Shown one piece after another: positions 5,443-11,798 of a stretch of 13,129 nt of DNA; position 1 is the first letter of the stretch, and the number at the start of each line of letters is the position of its first letter. This stretch comes from JAYFRE01 sp034926235. Its GTDB lineage: Bacteria; Pseudomonadota; Alphaproteobacteria; Rhodospirillales; Magnetospirillaceae. Position numbers and translations under genes: made by a program. The notes beneath the pieces were generated by a model. It was not told the origin of the DNA, did no database searches, and worked only from the letters and a program-made list of their open reading frames with translations. Location: assembly GCA_034926235.1 (NCBI GenBank), contig JAYFRE010000161.1, positions 1 through 13,129 of the forward strand, read 5' to 3'.

Positions 5443-6294
5443 ATGTCCTTATCTGGCAAGGCCATCTTGGCCGGGGTCATTGGCTGGCCCGTGGCGCACT
5501 CCAAATCGCCGCGGTTGCATGGCTATTGGCTCGATCTTTACGGAATCGACGGTGTCTATCTGCCCTTGCCGGTAAGGCCCGAAAATCTGGATTATGTCCT
5601 TCACGCCCTGCCGCGCATGGGATTCAAGGGCGTCAACCTGACCTTGCCGCATAAGGAAATGGCGCTGTCCCAGGTCGACCGGCTTGATCCCCTGGCGGCG
5701 CGCATCGGTGCGGTCAATACCATCGTCGTGTCGGAAAACGGTATGCTGGAAGGCTATAACACCGACGCTTTCGGCTTTCTCGAAAACCTGCGCCAATGTT
5801 GCCCCGATATCGACCCGGCGGCTGAAACGGCGGTCGTCCTGGGCGCGGGCGGTGCGGCCCGCGCGGTTGTTGCAGCCCTGATCGATGCCGGCTGCCGGGA
5901 AATCAGGCTGGCCAATCGCAGCCCGGCCCGAGCCTGGGCTTTAGCCGAAGCCTTGGCATTGCCTGGGGAAAGCGAAATCCTATCCGTGGCCTGGGAAGAT
6001 CGCGCCGACGCTCTGGACGGGGCCGGGCTTCTGGTCAACACCACCCGGTTGGGCATGGTGGGTGAACCGGCGCTTGAAATCGACCTGGCCGCCCTGCCCC
6101 ACCGGGCGGCGGTGTGCGATATCGTTTATACGCCGCTGACAACGGATCTTCTTCATCGGGCGGCTTTACGTGGGAATCGGACCGTCGACGGCCTCGGTAT
6201 GCTGCTCCATCAGGCCAGACCAGGCTTTTCCAAATGGTTCGGAATCATGCCCGACGTCACCGCCGATCTCAGGATGCTGATGGAAACGTCATGA
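5443..6294 (+). CDS. aroE: Shikimate dehydrogenase (NADP+)
   Basis: It reduces 3-dehydroshikimate to shikimate with NADPH, the fourth step of the route to chorismate and aromatic amino acids. The 283 residues fit AroE. Substrate-binding SKSP is at 20-23, NLTLPHK ends in catalytic Lys71, GAVNT is at 89-93 and GYNTDAFGF carries catalytic Asp108. The NADP-binding glycine loop GAGGAAR is at 134-140, the phosphate-binding NRSPARA at 158-164, NTTRLGM at 199-205 and the C-terminal LLHQARPGF, with conserved Gln257, closes the substrate pocket. A strong GAAGGGG ribosome-binding site precedes the ATG, 11 bp after the maf stop. All key residues are present, so it should be active. It overlaps coaE by 4 bp. 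Confidence 0.97.
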   Translation: MSLSGKAILAGVIGWPVAHSKSPRLHGYWLDLYGIDGVYLPLPVRPENLDYVLHALPRMGFKGVNLTLPHKEMALSQVDRLDPLAARIGAVNTIVVSENGMLEGYNTDAFGFLENLRQCCPDIDPAAETAVVLGAGGAARAVVAALIDAGCREIRLANRSPARAWALAEALALPGESEILSVAWEDRADALDGAGLLVNTTRLGMVGEPALEIDLAALPHRAAVCDIVYTPLTTDLLHRAALRGNRTVDGLGMLLHQARPGFSKWFGIMPDVTADLRMLMETS

Positions 6295-6911
6295 TCAAGA
6301 TCGGGCTGACCGGATCGATCGGCATGGGTAAAAGCGTGGCGGCGGGTATGATCCGGAAACAAGGCGTTCCGGTCTTTGATGCCGACGCTGCCGTTCACCG
6401 GCTTTTAGGGCCGGGCGGCGACGCGGTTCAGCCGGTTGGAGCGGCGTTTCCCGGCGTGGTCCATGACGGGGCGGTTGATCGGGTGCGGCTGGGACGGGCG
6501 GTTTTTGGCGACGATGCGGCGTTGAAGCGGCTGGAATCGATCCTTCACCCCCTGGTCGCGCGGGAAAGACACCGCTTTCTGGCGCAGGCCCGCCGCCGCC
6601 GGCAACGATTGGTGGTTCTGGACGTCCCGCTTCTGTTTGAAACCGGTGGTGATGCCGGTTTGGATGCGGTTCTTGTGGTGTCCAGTCCGGCTTTTCTTCA
6701 GGCGCAGCGGGTGATGAAACGCCCCGGCATGACCGCTTCGCGGCTAGAAGAAATCCTGCGTCGCCAGATGCCCGACCGGGAAAAACGCCGCCGGGCACAG
6801 GCCATCCTTTTGTCGGGATTGGGACGGCGTTTTGCCCTGACCCGCATCCGGTCGGTTCTGGCCGCGATCCGGAACGGAGCCATGCCGCAAAAAAAGCGGC
6901 GGCGGAGATAG
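6291..6911 (+). CDS. coaE: Dephospho-CoA kinase
   Basis: It phosphorylates the ribose 3'-hydroxyl of dephospho-CoA with ATP, the last step of coenzyme A synthesis. The ATG at 6291 overlaps the aroE stop (ATGA) and gives 206 residues starting MIKIGLTGSIGMGKS, the normal CoaE start; a longer reading from 6114 is an aroE shadow. The P-loop GSIGMGKS is at 8-15, substrate-site FDAD at 29-32, LHPLV at 85-89 and DVPLLFETG at 111-119, followed by the lid region RLEEILRRQMPDREKRRRA (151-169). The segment after it (AQAILLSGLG) is less typical than the usual ADxVIxNxG, and the protein ends in a basic tail KKRRRR. Coupling to aroE and dnaQ is conserved in alphaproteobacteria, as I recall. Function is secure. 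Confidence 0.95.
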   Translation: MIKIGLTGSIGMGKSVAAGMIRKQGVPVFDADAAVHRLLGPGGDAVQPVGAAFPGVVHDGAVDRVRLGRAVFGDDAALKRLESILHPLVARERHRFLAQARRRRQRLVVLDVPLLFETGGDAGLDAVLVVSSPAFLQAQRVMKRPGMTASRLEEILRRQMPDREKRRRAQAILLSGLGRRFALTRIRSVLAAIRNGAMPQKKRRRR

Positions 6912-6914
6912 ACT

Positions 6915-7598
6915 ATGCGTGAAATCGTCCTCGATACGGAAACGACGGGCCTGGATCCGGCCGCCGGCCATAGACTGGTCGAAATCGGCTGCGTCGAGCT
7001 GGTCAATCATCTGCCCACGGGGCAGACCTTTCACCGCTATATCAATCCCGAACGTGACATGCCCGAAGAGGCGTTCGCCGTCCATGGCCTGTCCGAACAA
7101 TTTCTGGCCGGGCAGCCGGTCTTTGCCGAACAGGTTGCCGATTTTCTCGAATTCATCGGCGATGCGCCGCTGGTTATCCACAATGCCGAATTCGACATGC
7201 GCTTCCTGAATTGGGAATTGCGCCAGCTCGGTTTTCAACCATTGCCGGCTAATCGGGCCATCGACACCCTGGCCATCGCCCGCCGGCGGTTTCCGGGCGC
7301 GCAGGCTACCCTTGACGCGCTGTGCCGCCGGTTCGGCATCGACAATTCATCGCGCACCAAGCATGGCGGGCTTTTGGACGCCGAATTGCTGGCGGAAGTC
7401 TATCTGGAATTGATCGGCGGGCGCGAACCGGGCCTTGCCTTGAGCGGCAACGGTTCGGCGGGGACGAAAAGGCAGGAAGAAAATCGGACCGCTGAACGCG
7501 TCTTCCGTCCGGCCCGGCCGCATGCGCCGACCGAAGCAGAGGAAACCGCCTGGAACCAGTTTGTCGATGGGCTGAAAAAGCCGCTTTGGCGGGAATGA
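6915..7598 (+). CDS. dnaQ: DNA polymerase III subunit epsilon (3'-5' proofreading exonuclease)
   Basis: Epsilon removes misincorporated bases in the replicative polymerase core. The 227 residues contain an N-terminal DEDDh exonuclease domain: Exo I DTETTG (7-12, Asp7 and Glu9), Exo II HNAEFD (89-94, Asp94), and Exo III with catalytic His150 and Asp155 in KHGGLLDAELL. All catalytic residues are intact. A low-complexity linker from about 170 leads to the C-terminal motif WNQFVDGLKKPLW, which should contact the alpha subunit. A GGAG ribosome-binding site at 6904-6907 lies inside the end of coaE, 7 nt before the ATG; the genes are 3 bp apart. As the last gene of the origin-side operon, a proofreading subunit is made from a locus that replicates first and so has high copy number in fast growth. 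Confidence 0.97.
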   Translation: MREIVLDTETTGLDPAAGHRLVEIGCVELVNHLPTGQTFHRYINPERDMPEEAFAVHGLSEQFLAGQPVFAEQVADFLEFIGDAPLVIHNAEFDMRFLNWELRQLGFQPLPANRAIDTLAIARRRFPGAQATLDALCRRFGIDNSSRTKHGGLLDAELLAEVYLELIGGREPGLALSGNGSAGTKRQEENRTAERVFRPARPHAPTEAEETAWNQFVDGLKKPLWRE

Positions 7599-7620
7599 CG
7601 GGCCGAAAGCATCGGCCCGT
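7598..7620. terminator. Hairpin between convergent dnaQ and secB
   Basis: ACGGGCCGA (7598-7606) pairs perfectly with TCGGCCCGT (7612-7620) around a 5-nt loop. It begins at the last base of the dnaQ stop codon and lies 18 bp beyond the secB stop. Only three T follow on the plus strand, so it may be a weak intrinsic terminator or a 3'-end stabiliser that works from both sides. Confidence 0.65.
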
Positions 7621-7638
7621 TTCCAGGTTAAAAACCGA

Positions 7639-8103
7639 TCAGGCGTTGCCCTGCGCGGCCATCCGTTCCATGCGCTGGTGATACATGGCGATGAAATCGA
7701 TTGGCTGAAGCACCAGGGGCGGCAGGCCGCCATCGCGGCTGACATCGGCGACGATGGCGCGCGCAAAGGGGAACAGAAGACGGGGGCATTCGATGAACAG
7801 CGCCTGTTCCAGATGCTCCTGCGGCACTGAAATGGTGAACAGGCCGGCATAGCTGAGTTCCAGAATGAAGGCGGGCTTTCCTTCGGCAGTGCCGGTGACG
7901 CGCAGAGCCAGGACCGCCTCGAACAAATTGTCCTGAACATTGGCCGCGTTCAGATTGACCTGGATTTCGATTTCCGGCGTCTTCGACTGCATGTCGGCGA
8001 AGACAGCCGGCGCATTCGGCAGTTCAAAGGACAAATCCTTGATATATTGGGCATTAACCATGAAAGCCGGTTGAGGCTGCTGGTCCGGTGTCTTATCGCT
8101 CAT
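7639..8103 (-). CDS. secB: Protein-export chaperone SecB
   Basis: SecB is a tetrameric cytosolic chaperone that holds precursor proteins unfolded and passes them to SecA at the Sec translocase. The 154 residues fit the family. The motif NAQYIKDLSFELPNAPAVF (17-35) is the SecB hallmark; the protein continues with the usual beta-rich core and LPPLVLQPIDFIAMY (127-141). Two adjacent ATG codons exist (8106 and 8103). The AGGAG at 8110-8114 is 6 nt from the second and only 3 nt from the first, so I chose 8103. This ribosome-binding site lies inside the coding end of fxsA, and the genes overlap by 11 bp, which points to coupling. Confidence 0.96.
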   Translation of the reverse strand: MSDKTPDQQPQPAFMVNAQYIKDLSFELPNAPAVFADMQSKTPEIEIQVNLNAANVQDNLFEAVLALRVTGTAEGKPAFILELSYAGLFTISVPQEHLEQALFIECPRLLFPFARAIVADVSRDGGLPPLVLQPIDFIAMYHQRMERMAAQGNA

Positions 8104-8638
8104 CATTCGCTCCTGGCTGAGGCGGGTCAGTGGCTATCACGGAAGATGGTTTGGCACAACCCGGAGAAGGAAGCTTGGGCGCGCTCTCCGGCGTCTGCCC
8201 TGGTTCCGCCTCTTCGACCACATACCATTCGGCGTCGATGATATTGGCGTCCGTCGGTTCTGGTCCTGAACCCGGCGGTGTCATCGGCCGGAACCGGCGC
8301 GCCAGCCCACGGCGCAATCCACCCCGGACGGAAGGCAGCAAAAGCAGCAGCGCGAAAAAATCGCTGATGAATCCCGGCAAGATCAGCAGCAAGCCGGCGA
8401 CGGCGAAGCAAGCCCCGTCGAATAACGGGCCCAGGGGCATTTCTCCCCGTTCCATCGCCGCCCGCGCGCCGAGCGCCGTGGACAGTCCGCCCAGACGCAG
8501 CAGCAAGACGCCCAAACCGGCGGCCAGAAGGAGAAGCAGGATGGCAGAAGCCAAGCCAATCCGTTGCGCCACCGCGGAAAATAAGACCAGCTCGGCCAGC
8601 GGCCAAGCGATCAGAAACGCTTTGAGGATCCAAGCCAT
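8093..8638 (-). CDS. fxsA: FxsA-family inner-membrane protein
   Basis: FxsA is a small cytoplasmic membrane protein; in E. coli its overproduction relieves F-exclusion of phage T7, but its normal role is unknown. The 181 residues show hydrophobic segments at about 4-24, 28-48 and 76-102, with the conserved LLLILPGFISDFFALLLLLP (83-102) and a glycine-rich stretch between. The region after about 112 is hydrophilic, proline-rich and probably cytosolic. The ATG at 8638 follows an AGAGCAAG sequence that may serve as ribosome-binding site. It overlaps secB and shares its transcript, and it faces a Tim44-like gene. I am confident of the family, not of the function. Confidence 0.9.
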   Translation of the reverse strand: MAWILKAFLIAWPLAELVLFSAVAQRIGLASAILLLLLAAGLGVLLLRLGGLSTALGARAAMERGEMPLGPLFDGACFAVAGLLLILPGFISDFFALLLLLPSVRGGLRRGLARRFRPMTPPGSGPEPTDANIIDAEWYVVEEAEPGQTPESAPKLPSPGCAKPSSVIATDPPQPGANDER

Positions 8639-8735
8639 ACTTGCTCTTTACCATACAACCTCTTATTTACGAAGTCCGGCTCCGGTGCGATGCTGGTTAT
8701 AACCCTGGCCTGCCCTCCCCCCGGGATGAAAAACC
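8639..8735. promoter_or_regulatory. Divergent promoter region fxsA / tim44
   Basis: These 97 bp separate two divergent transcription units and must carry both promoters. A 10-bp palindrome GGTTATAACC (8695-8704) contains TATAAC, a fair -10 hexamer for the plus strand, but no good -35 is seen 17 bp upstream. Assignment is tentative. Confidence 0.4.
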
Positions 8736-9431
8736 ATGAATGACGGCTCACAATTCATCGATCTCGTCCTTTTCGCCATGGTTGCCGTCTTTCTGGGCCT
8801 CCGGTTGCGGAGCGTGCTCGGAAAACGGACAGGCGAAGAACCGCCGCCCGAACGATTCCGCGGCGGCAAACCGCCGGCGAAGGACGCGCCGCCTAATCGC
8901 GATAATGTTGTCGATCTCGAACCCAACCGGCCCAAATCCGTTTCCGATCTGAGCGCGGACGCACCGCCGCCGGGTTCCCTGGCCGCCGGTCTGGCCGAGG
9001 TCGCGAAACAGGACCCATCTTTCAATGAAGCGGAATTCCGCCAGGGTGCGGTCGCCGCATTTGAAATGATCGTGCGCGCCTTCGCCGATGGCGACGAGGA
9101 AACGCTGCGCATGCTGCTGGCCGACGAGGTCTTCGAGAATTTCGCGCATGCTTTGCAGGAGCGGCGCCAAGCCGGCAATGTCTGCGAGAACACGCTGGAA
9201 AAGGTCCTGTCGGTCGATTTCGTCCAGGCCGGCATGGAAGGGCGGTTCGCCCGCGTCACGATCAAATATGTCACCGAGCAGGTGGTCGTGGTCAAAAATG
9301 CCGCGGGCGCGGTGATCGAGGGCGATCCTTCCCGTTCGGTCGAAATCACCGATATCTGGACCTTTGCCCGCGATGTCGGGTCGCGCGACCCGAATTGGCT
9401 TTTGGTGGCGACGAGCAGTCCGGAAGCATGA
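8736..9431 (+). CDS. Tim44-like domain membrane protein (TimA family)
   Basis: The 231 residues have one N-terminal membrane helix (about 8-22, IDLVLFAMVAVFLGL), a charged proline-rich linker (about 30-90) and a C-terminal Tim44-like domain (about 95-228). In mitochondria the related domain anchors Hsp70 at the import channel; bacterial members are of uncertain role, and an adaptor function at the inner membrane is the usual suggestion. The domain begins with EAEFRQGAVAAFEMIVRAFA, where the long helix and pocket of the fold are expected, and ends ITDIWTFARDVGSRDPNWLL. It diverges from fxsA-secB and overlaps mltA by 4 bp (ATGA). This placement next to secB is shared by many alphaproteobacteria, as I recall. 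The helix suggests an N-out, C-in topology, since positive residues follow it. Confidence 0.87.
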   Translation: MNDGSQFIDLVLFAMVAVFLGLRLRSVLGKRTGEEPPPERFRGGKPPAKDAPPNRDNVVDLEPNRPKSVSDLSADAPPPGSLAAGLAEVAKQDPSFNEAEFRQGAVAAFEMIVRAFADGDEETLRMLLADEVFENFAHALQERRQAGNVCENTLEKVLSVDFVQAGMEGRFARVTIKYVTEQVVVVKNAAGAVIEGDPSRSVEITDIWTFARDVGSRDPNWLLVATSSPEA

Positions 9432-10585
9432 TCTACCCCTGGGCCCGCGCGCTGATCGCGGGAGGTCTGATTGCGTTTCTCGCGGCTTGCGCCAGCAAGC
9501 CGGAAACGCCGCCGTCAGGAGGGGGCGGTGCGGCCGATTATCTGTCCCTGACGCCGGTCGCCTATTCGGACCTGCCCGGCTGGAATGCCGACGCCGTGGC
9601 CCAGGCGATTCCCCCGTTACTGAAAAGCTGTGCGCGTATTCTGCAAATGCCACCATCCCGGGCGATGGGAATGGATGGCCGCGCGGGGCTGGCTGCCGAC
9701 TGGATGGGACCGTGCGGCGCGGTGCGTTCCGTTCCGGTAGACAACAACGCCGCTGCCCGCGCTTTTTTTGAACAATGGTTCCAGCCTTATCGGGCTTTTG
9801 CCGGAACCCGGCCCGATGGTCTGTTCACCGGCTATTACGAAGCCGATCTCAACGGATCGCGCAAGAAAAGCGGCCGCTACCGGGTGCCGCTTCACGCTCG
9901 TCCCGCCGGGCTCAGCCAGGATCCGTCCCGATCGGGAACGCCCTATCTGTCCCGCGCCGAGATCGAAGCCGGCGCGCTGAACGGCAAAACCAGAACCCTT
10001 TTGTGGGTGGATGACCCGGTCGATGCCCATATTCTGCATATCCAGGGGTCGGGCAAGGTCCGTCTTGATGACGGACAGGTCGTTCATGTCGGGTTTGACG
10101 GCAGCAACGGCCAGCCTTTCCGTGGCCTGGGTGCGATCTTACGCGACCATGGCAAGCTTAAGCCCGGCGAAATCACGATGCCGTCGGTCCGCGACTGGCT
10201 TAAGGCCCATCCCGATCAAGCGCCGGCTTTGATGGCGGAAAATCCGCGCTATGTGTTTTTCCGCGAAGTGGGGCCGGACGGACCCTTCGGCGCGGCCGGG
10301 GTGGCGCTGACGCCGGGGCGCAGCTTGGCGGTCGATACCACATTCGTGGCGTTGGGGACGCCGCTCTGGCTGGTTTCGTCCGATCCCGATGGTGCCCCCC
10401 TTCGCCGGCTGATGATCGCCCAGGATACGGGGTCTGCGATCAAGGGGCCGATTCGGGGCGATTTCTTCTGGGGCGCGGGCGACGCGGCCTTTAACAAGGC
10501 GGGACGGATGAAAAGCAAGGGCGGCTATTATCTGCTGCTGCCGCGTGAACGCCGCGCGCCGCTGGCGTCGAACAAGCCGGGATGA
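9428..10585 (+). CDS. mltA: Membrane-bound lytic murein transglycosylase A (lipoprotein)
   Basis: MltA cleaves the MurNAc-GlcNAc bond of peptidoglycan, leaving 1,6-anhydro ends, during wall growth and turnover. The ATG at 9428 overlaps the tim44 stop and gives 385 residues. A longer reading from 9395 is rejected because this start yields a proper lipoprotein signal: WAR, a hydrophobic core and lipobox LAAC with Cys21. The MltA domain follows, with TGYYEADLNGS (134-144) and HILHIQGSGKVRL (201-213). The C-terminal 3D domain has its three aspartates at 303 (AVDTTFVALGTPLW), 333 (AQDTGSAIKG) and 345 (RGDFFWGAGD); Asp333 is the probable acid/base residue by comparison from memory with E. coli. It should act at the inner face of the outer membrane. 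It overlaps the next gene by 4 bp. Confidence 0.95.
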   Translation: MIYPWARALIAGGLIAFLAACASKPETPPSGGGGAADYLSLTPVAYSDLPGWNADAVAQAIPPLLKSCARILQMPPSRAMGMDGRAGLAADWMGPCGAVRSVPVDNNAAARAFFEQWFQPYRAFAGTRPDGLFTGYYEADLNGSRKKSGRYRVPLHARPAGLSQDPSRSGTPYLSRAEIEAGALNGKTRTLLWVDDPVDAHILHIQGSGKVRLDDGQVVHVGFDGSNGQPFRGLGAILRDHGKLKPGEITMPSVRDWLKAHPDQAPALMAENPRYVFFREVGPDGPFGAAGVALTPGRSLAVDTTFVALGTPLWLVSSDPDGAPLRRLMIAQDTGSAIKGPIRGDFFWGAGDAAFNKAGRMKSKGGYYLLLPRERRAPLASNKPG

Positions 10586-11028
10586 CGGGGGAAGCGCCGA
10601 TTCCGGGAACCGGAGCGTTCGAAACGCTCCGCCGCGCCCATGCTGATGGGCGGCTTTCTCTGTTCATCGACACCTATGCGCTGAACCGGCCCGGATCGCC
10701 GGTTTACAGTCCCCTCGACGTGTTCGCGCCGCCGATGGTGCTGCTCGCCAGTAGTTTGACCCTGCTGTTTGCCGCCGGGATCATCGCCTGGATGGTCGCC
10801 TTGTCGCTGATTCTGGCCTACCAGATTTTCGCGGCGCGCAGAGTGGTTGAATGGCGGCTGCGTCTTCGCACGGTCAGGGCCGCTCTGGCCAGCGATTACA
10901 ATTTCGCCCTGCTTTGGGGAATGGGGGGATTGGCAATCGCCTTGAAGGCTTGGCCGGAGAAAAACTGTCTTTCGCCCAAAGGCGATTGGCGGGCCTTCAT
11001 TACCGAGAATTTCGACGCCGGCGGTTGA
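10582..11028 (+). CDS. Conserved-looking membrane protein of unknown function
   Basis: I do not recognise this 148-residue protein. It starts with an ATGA overlap on mltA and has no strong Shine-Dalgarno of its own, so it is probably translated by coupling. The N-terminal 50 residues are soluble, with FETLRRAHADGRLSLFID and LNRPGSPVYSPLD. A hydrophobic stretch of about 34 residues (51-84) could form two tight helices or one long helix. A strongly basic segment (RRVVEWRLRLR, 86-96) follows, which by the positive-inside rule is cytosolic. The tail holds NFALLWGMGGLAIALKAWP (107-125) and WRAFITENF. No catalytic motif is seen. Codon use matches its neighbours and the reading is open and well spaced, so I consider it a real gene. 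Envelope role is only suggested by neighbours mltA and tim44. Confidence 0.82.
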   Translation: MTGEAPIPGTGAFETLRRAHADGRLSLFIDTYALNRPGSPVYSPLDVFAPPMVLLASSLTLLFAAGIIAWMVALSLILAYQIFAARRVVEWRLRLRTVRAALASDYNFALLWGMGGLAIALKAWPEKNCLSPKGDWRAFITENFDAGG

Positions 11029-11073
11029 CCCGGCTTCCCGGATCGCGCACATAAGGCATTGACGATTTTAAGG

Positions 11074-11634
11074 ATGCCGAGTGTGTCGAGGAAGGACGGG
11101 CGAGAAACCACGCGAGAGGAAATCCGGCTCTGGCGGCACACCATGCGCGACGTCCAGACGCTGGGTCACGTCCCGCCGCCGCCCGAAGCGGACCTTCCCG
11201 ACCCATTGCCGCAGGCAGTCCCCCAACCGGTTGCGTCCGATCCGGCACCGCTGCGGCGGATAGCGCCCGTCGCGCACGCGCTGCCGCCGTTGGAAAAAGG
11301 GCGCGCACCCGGCGTGGACAAGCGTACCGCCGAACGGTTGCGTCAGGGGGATCGCCCGATCGAGGCCCGCCTTGATCTGCACGGCATGACGCGCGAGAGT
11401 GCGCATCGCGCGCTGATCCGGTTTGTTGCCGATTCCTTCGACGCCGGGCGGCGCTGCATCCTGGTGGTGACCGGCAAGGGCACGCGCGAAGGCAGCGGCG
11501 TTCTCCGCGCCGAGGTGCCCCATTGGCTGAACGGCGATCCGATCCGGGGCATGGTTCTGACCTTTGCCCAGGCCAAGCCCTGGCATGGCGGCGACGGCGC
11601 GCTCTACCTTCTCTTGAAACGCCGCCGTTCCTAG
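11074..11634 (+). CDS. Smr-domain protein (putative nuclease)
   Basis: The Smr domain is named after the C-terminus of MutS2; stand-alone copies have shown nicking or RNA-cleaving activity in some species. This protein has 186 residues from the ATG at 11074. A TTG at 11059 would add five residues, and neither has a well-spaced ribosome-binding site. The N-terminus (REEIRLWRHTMRDVQTL) is typical of alphaproteobacterial stand-alone Smr proteins, followed by a proline-rich linker (33-72). The Smr domain (about 98-185) has LDLHG (100-104), TGKG (133-136) in place of the also common HGKG, then GVLR (142-145) and HGGDGALYLLLKR (171-183). It is 45 bp from the upstream gene and is the last gene before a hairpin cluster. 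Target nucleic acid is unknown. Confidence 0.88.
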   Translation: MPSVSRKDGRETTREEIRLWRHTMRDVQTLGHVPPPPEADLPDPLPQAVPQPVASDPAPLRRIAPVAHALPPLEKGRAPGVDKRTAERLRQGDRPIEARLDLHGMTRESAHRALIRFVADSFDAGRRCILVVTGKGTREGSGVLRAEVPHWLNGDPIRGMVLTFAQAKPWHGGDGALYLLLKRRRS

Positions 11635-11643
11635 CGACAGGTT

Positions 11644-11664
11644 CGCGCTTTCGCGCGAAGCGCG
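11644..11664. repeat. Hairpin 1 downstream of smr
   Basis: CGCGCTT (11644-11650) pairs with AAGCGCG (11658-11664) around a 7-nt loop TCGCGCG. No T-run follows, so it may protect the mRNA 3' end rather than terminate. Confidence 0.45.
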
Positions 11665-11681
11665 GACGACCGCGCGCGCCG

Positions 11682-11702
11682 CCGGGGCTTAGAAAGCCCC
11701 GG
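11682..11702 (+). terminator. Intrinsic terminator of the tim44-mltA-smr unit
   Basis: CCGGGGCTT (11682-11690) pairs with AAGCCCCGG (11694-11702) around an AGA loop. A run of five T starts seven bases later (11709-11713). The GC-rich stem with a nearby T-run fits a Rho-independent terminator, 47 bp after the smr stop codon. Confidence 0.7.
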
Positions 11703-11728
11703 ACCCAATTTTTATTGAACTTAAAAGG

Positions 11729-11752
11729 GTCAAGGGGTTGTGGGCCCTTGAC
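11729..11752 (-). terminator. Hairpin, probable hslU terminator
   Basis: GTCAAGGG (11729-11736) pairs with CCCTTGAC (11745-11752), 8-nt loop. On the minus strand it follows the hslU stop by 46 bp and is trailed by CCTTTTAAG, a short T-run. It may serve both convergent units. Confidence 0.55.
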
Positions 11753-11798
11753 TGGGAGCTTTAGGCGCAGAGTCTAAAATCGGACAGAATCTGATCCG

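Noticed and set aside
6114..6290. N-terminal extension of CoaE from an upstream ATG
   Set aside because: The 59 extra residues are an out-of-frame reading of aroE; the P-loop start MIKIGLTGS at 6291 is the family start.
9395..9427. Eleven-residue extension of MltA
   Set aside because: It overlaps tim44 and would spoil the lipoprotein signal that begins cleanly at 9428.
8748..9656. Minus-strand open frame of 302 codons opposite tim44 and mltA
   Set aside because: It is antisense to two recognisable genes; its Arg, Pro and Gly richness is typical of a GC-rich shadow frame.
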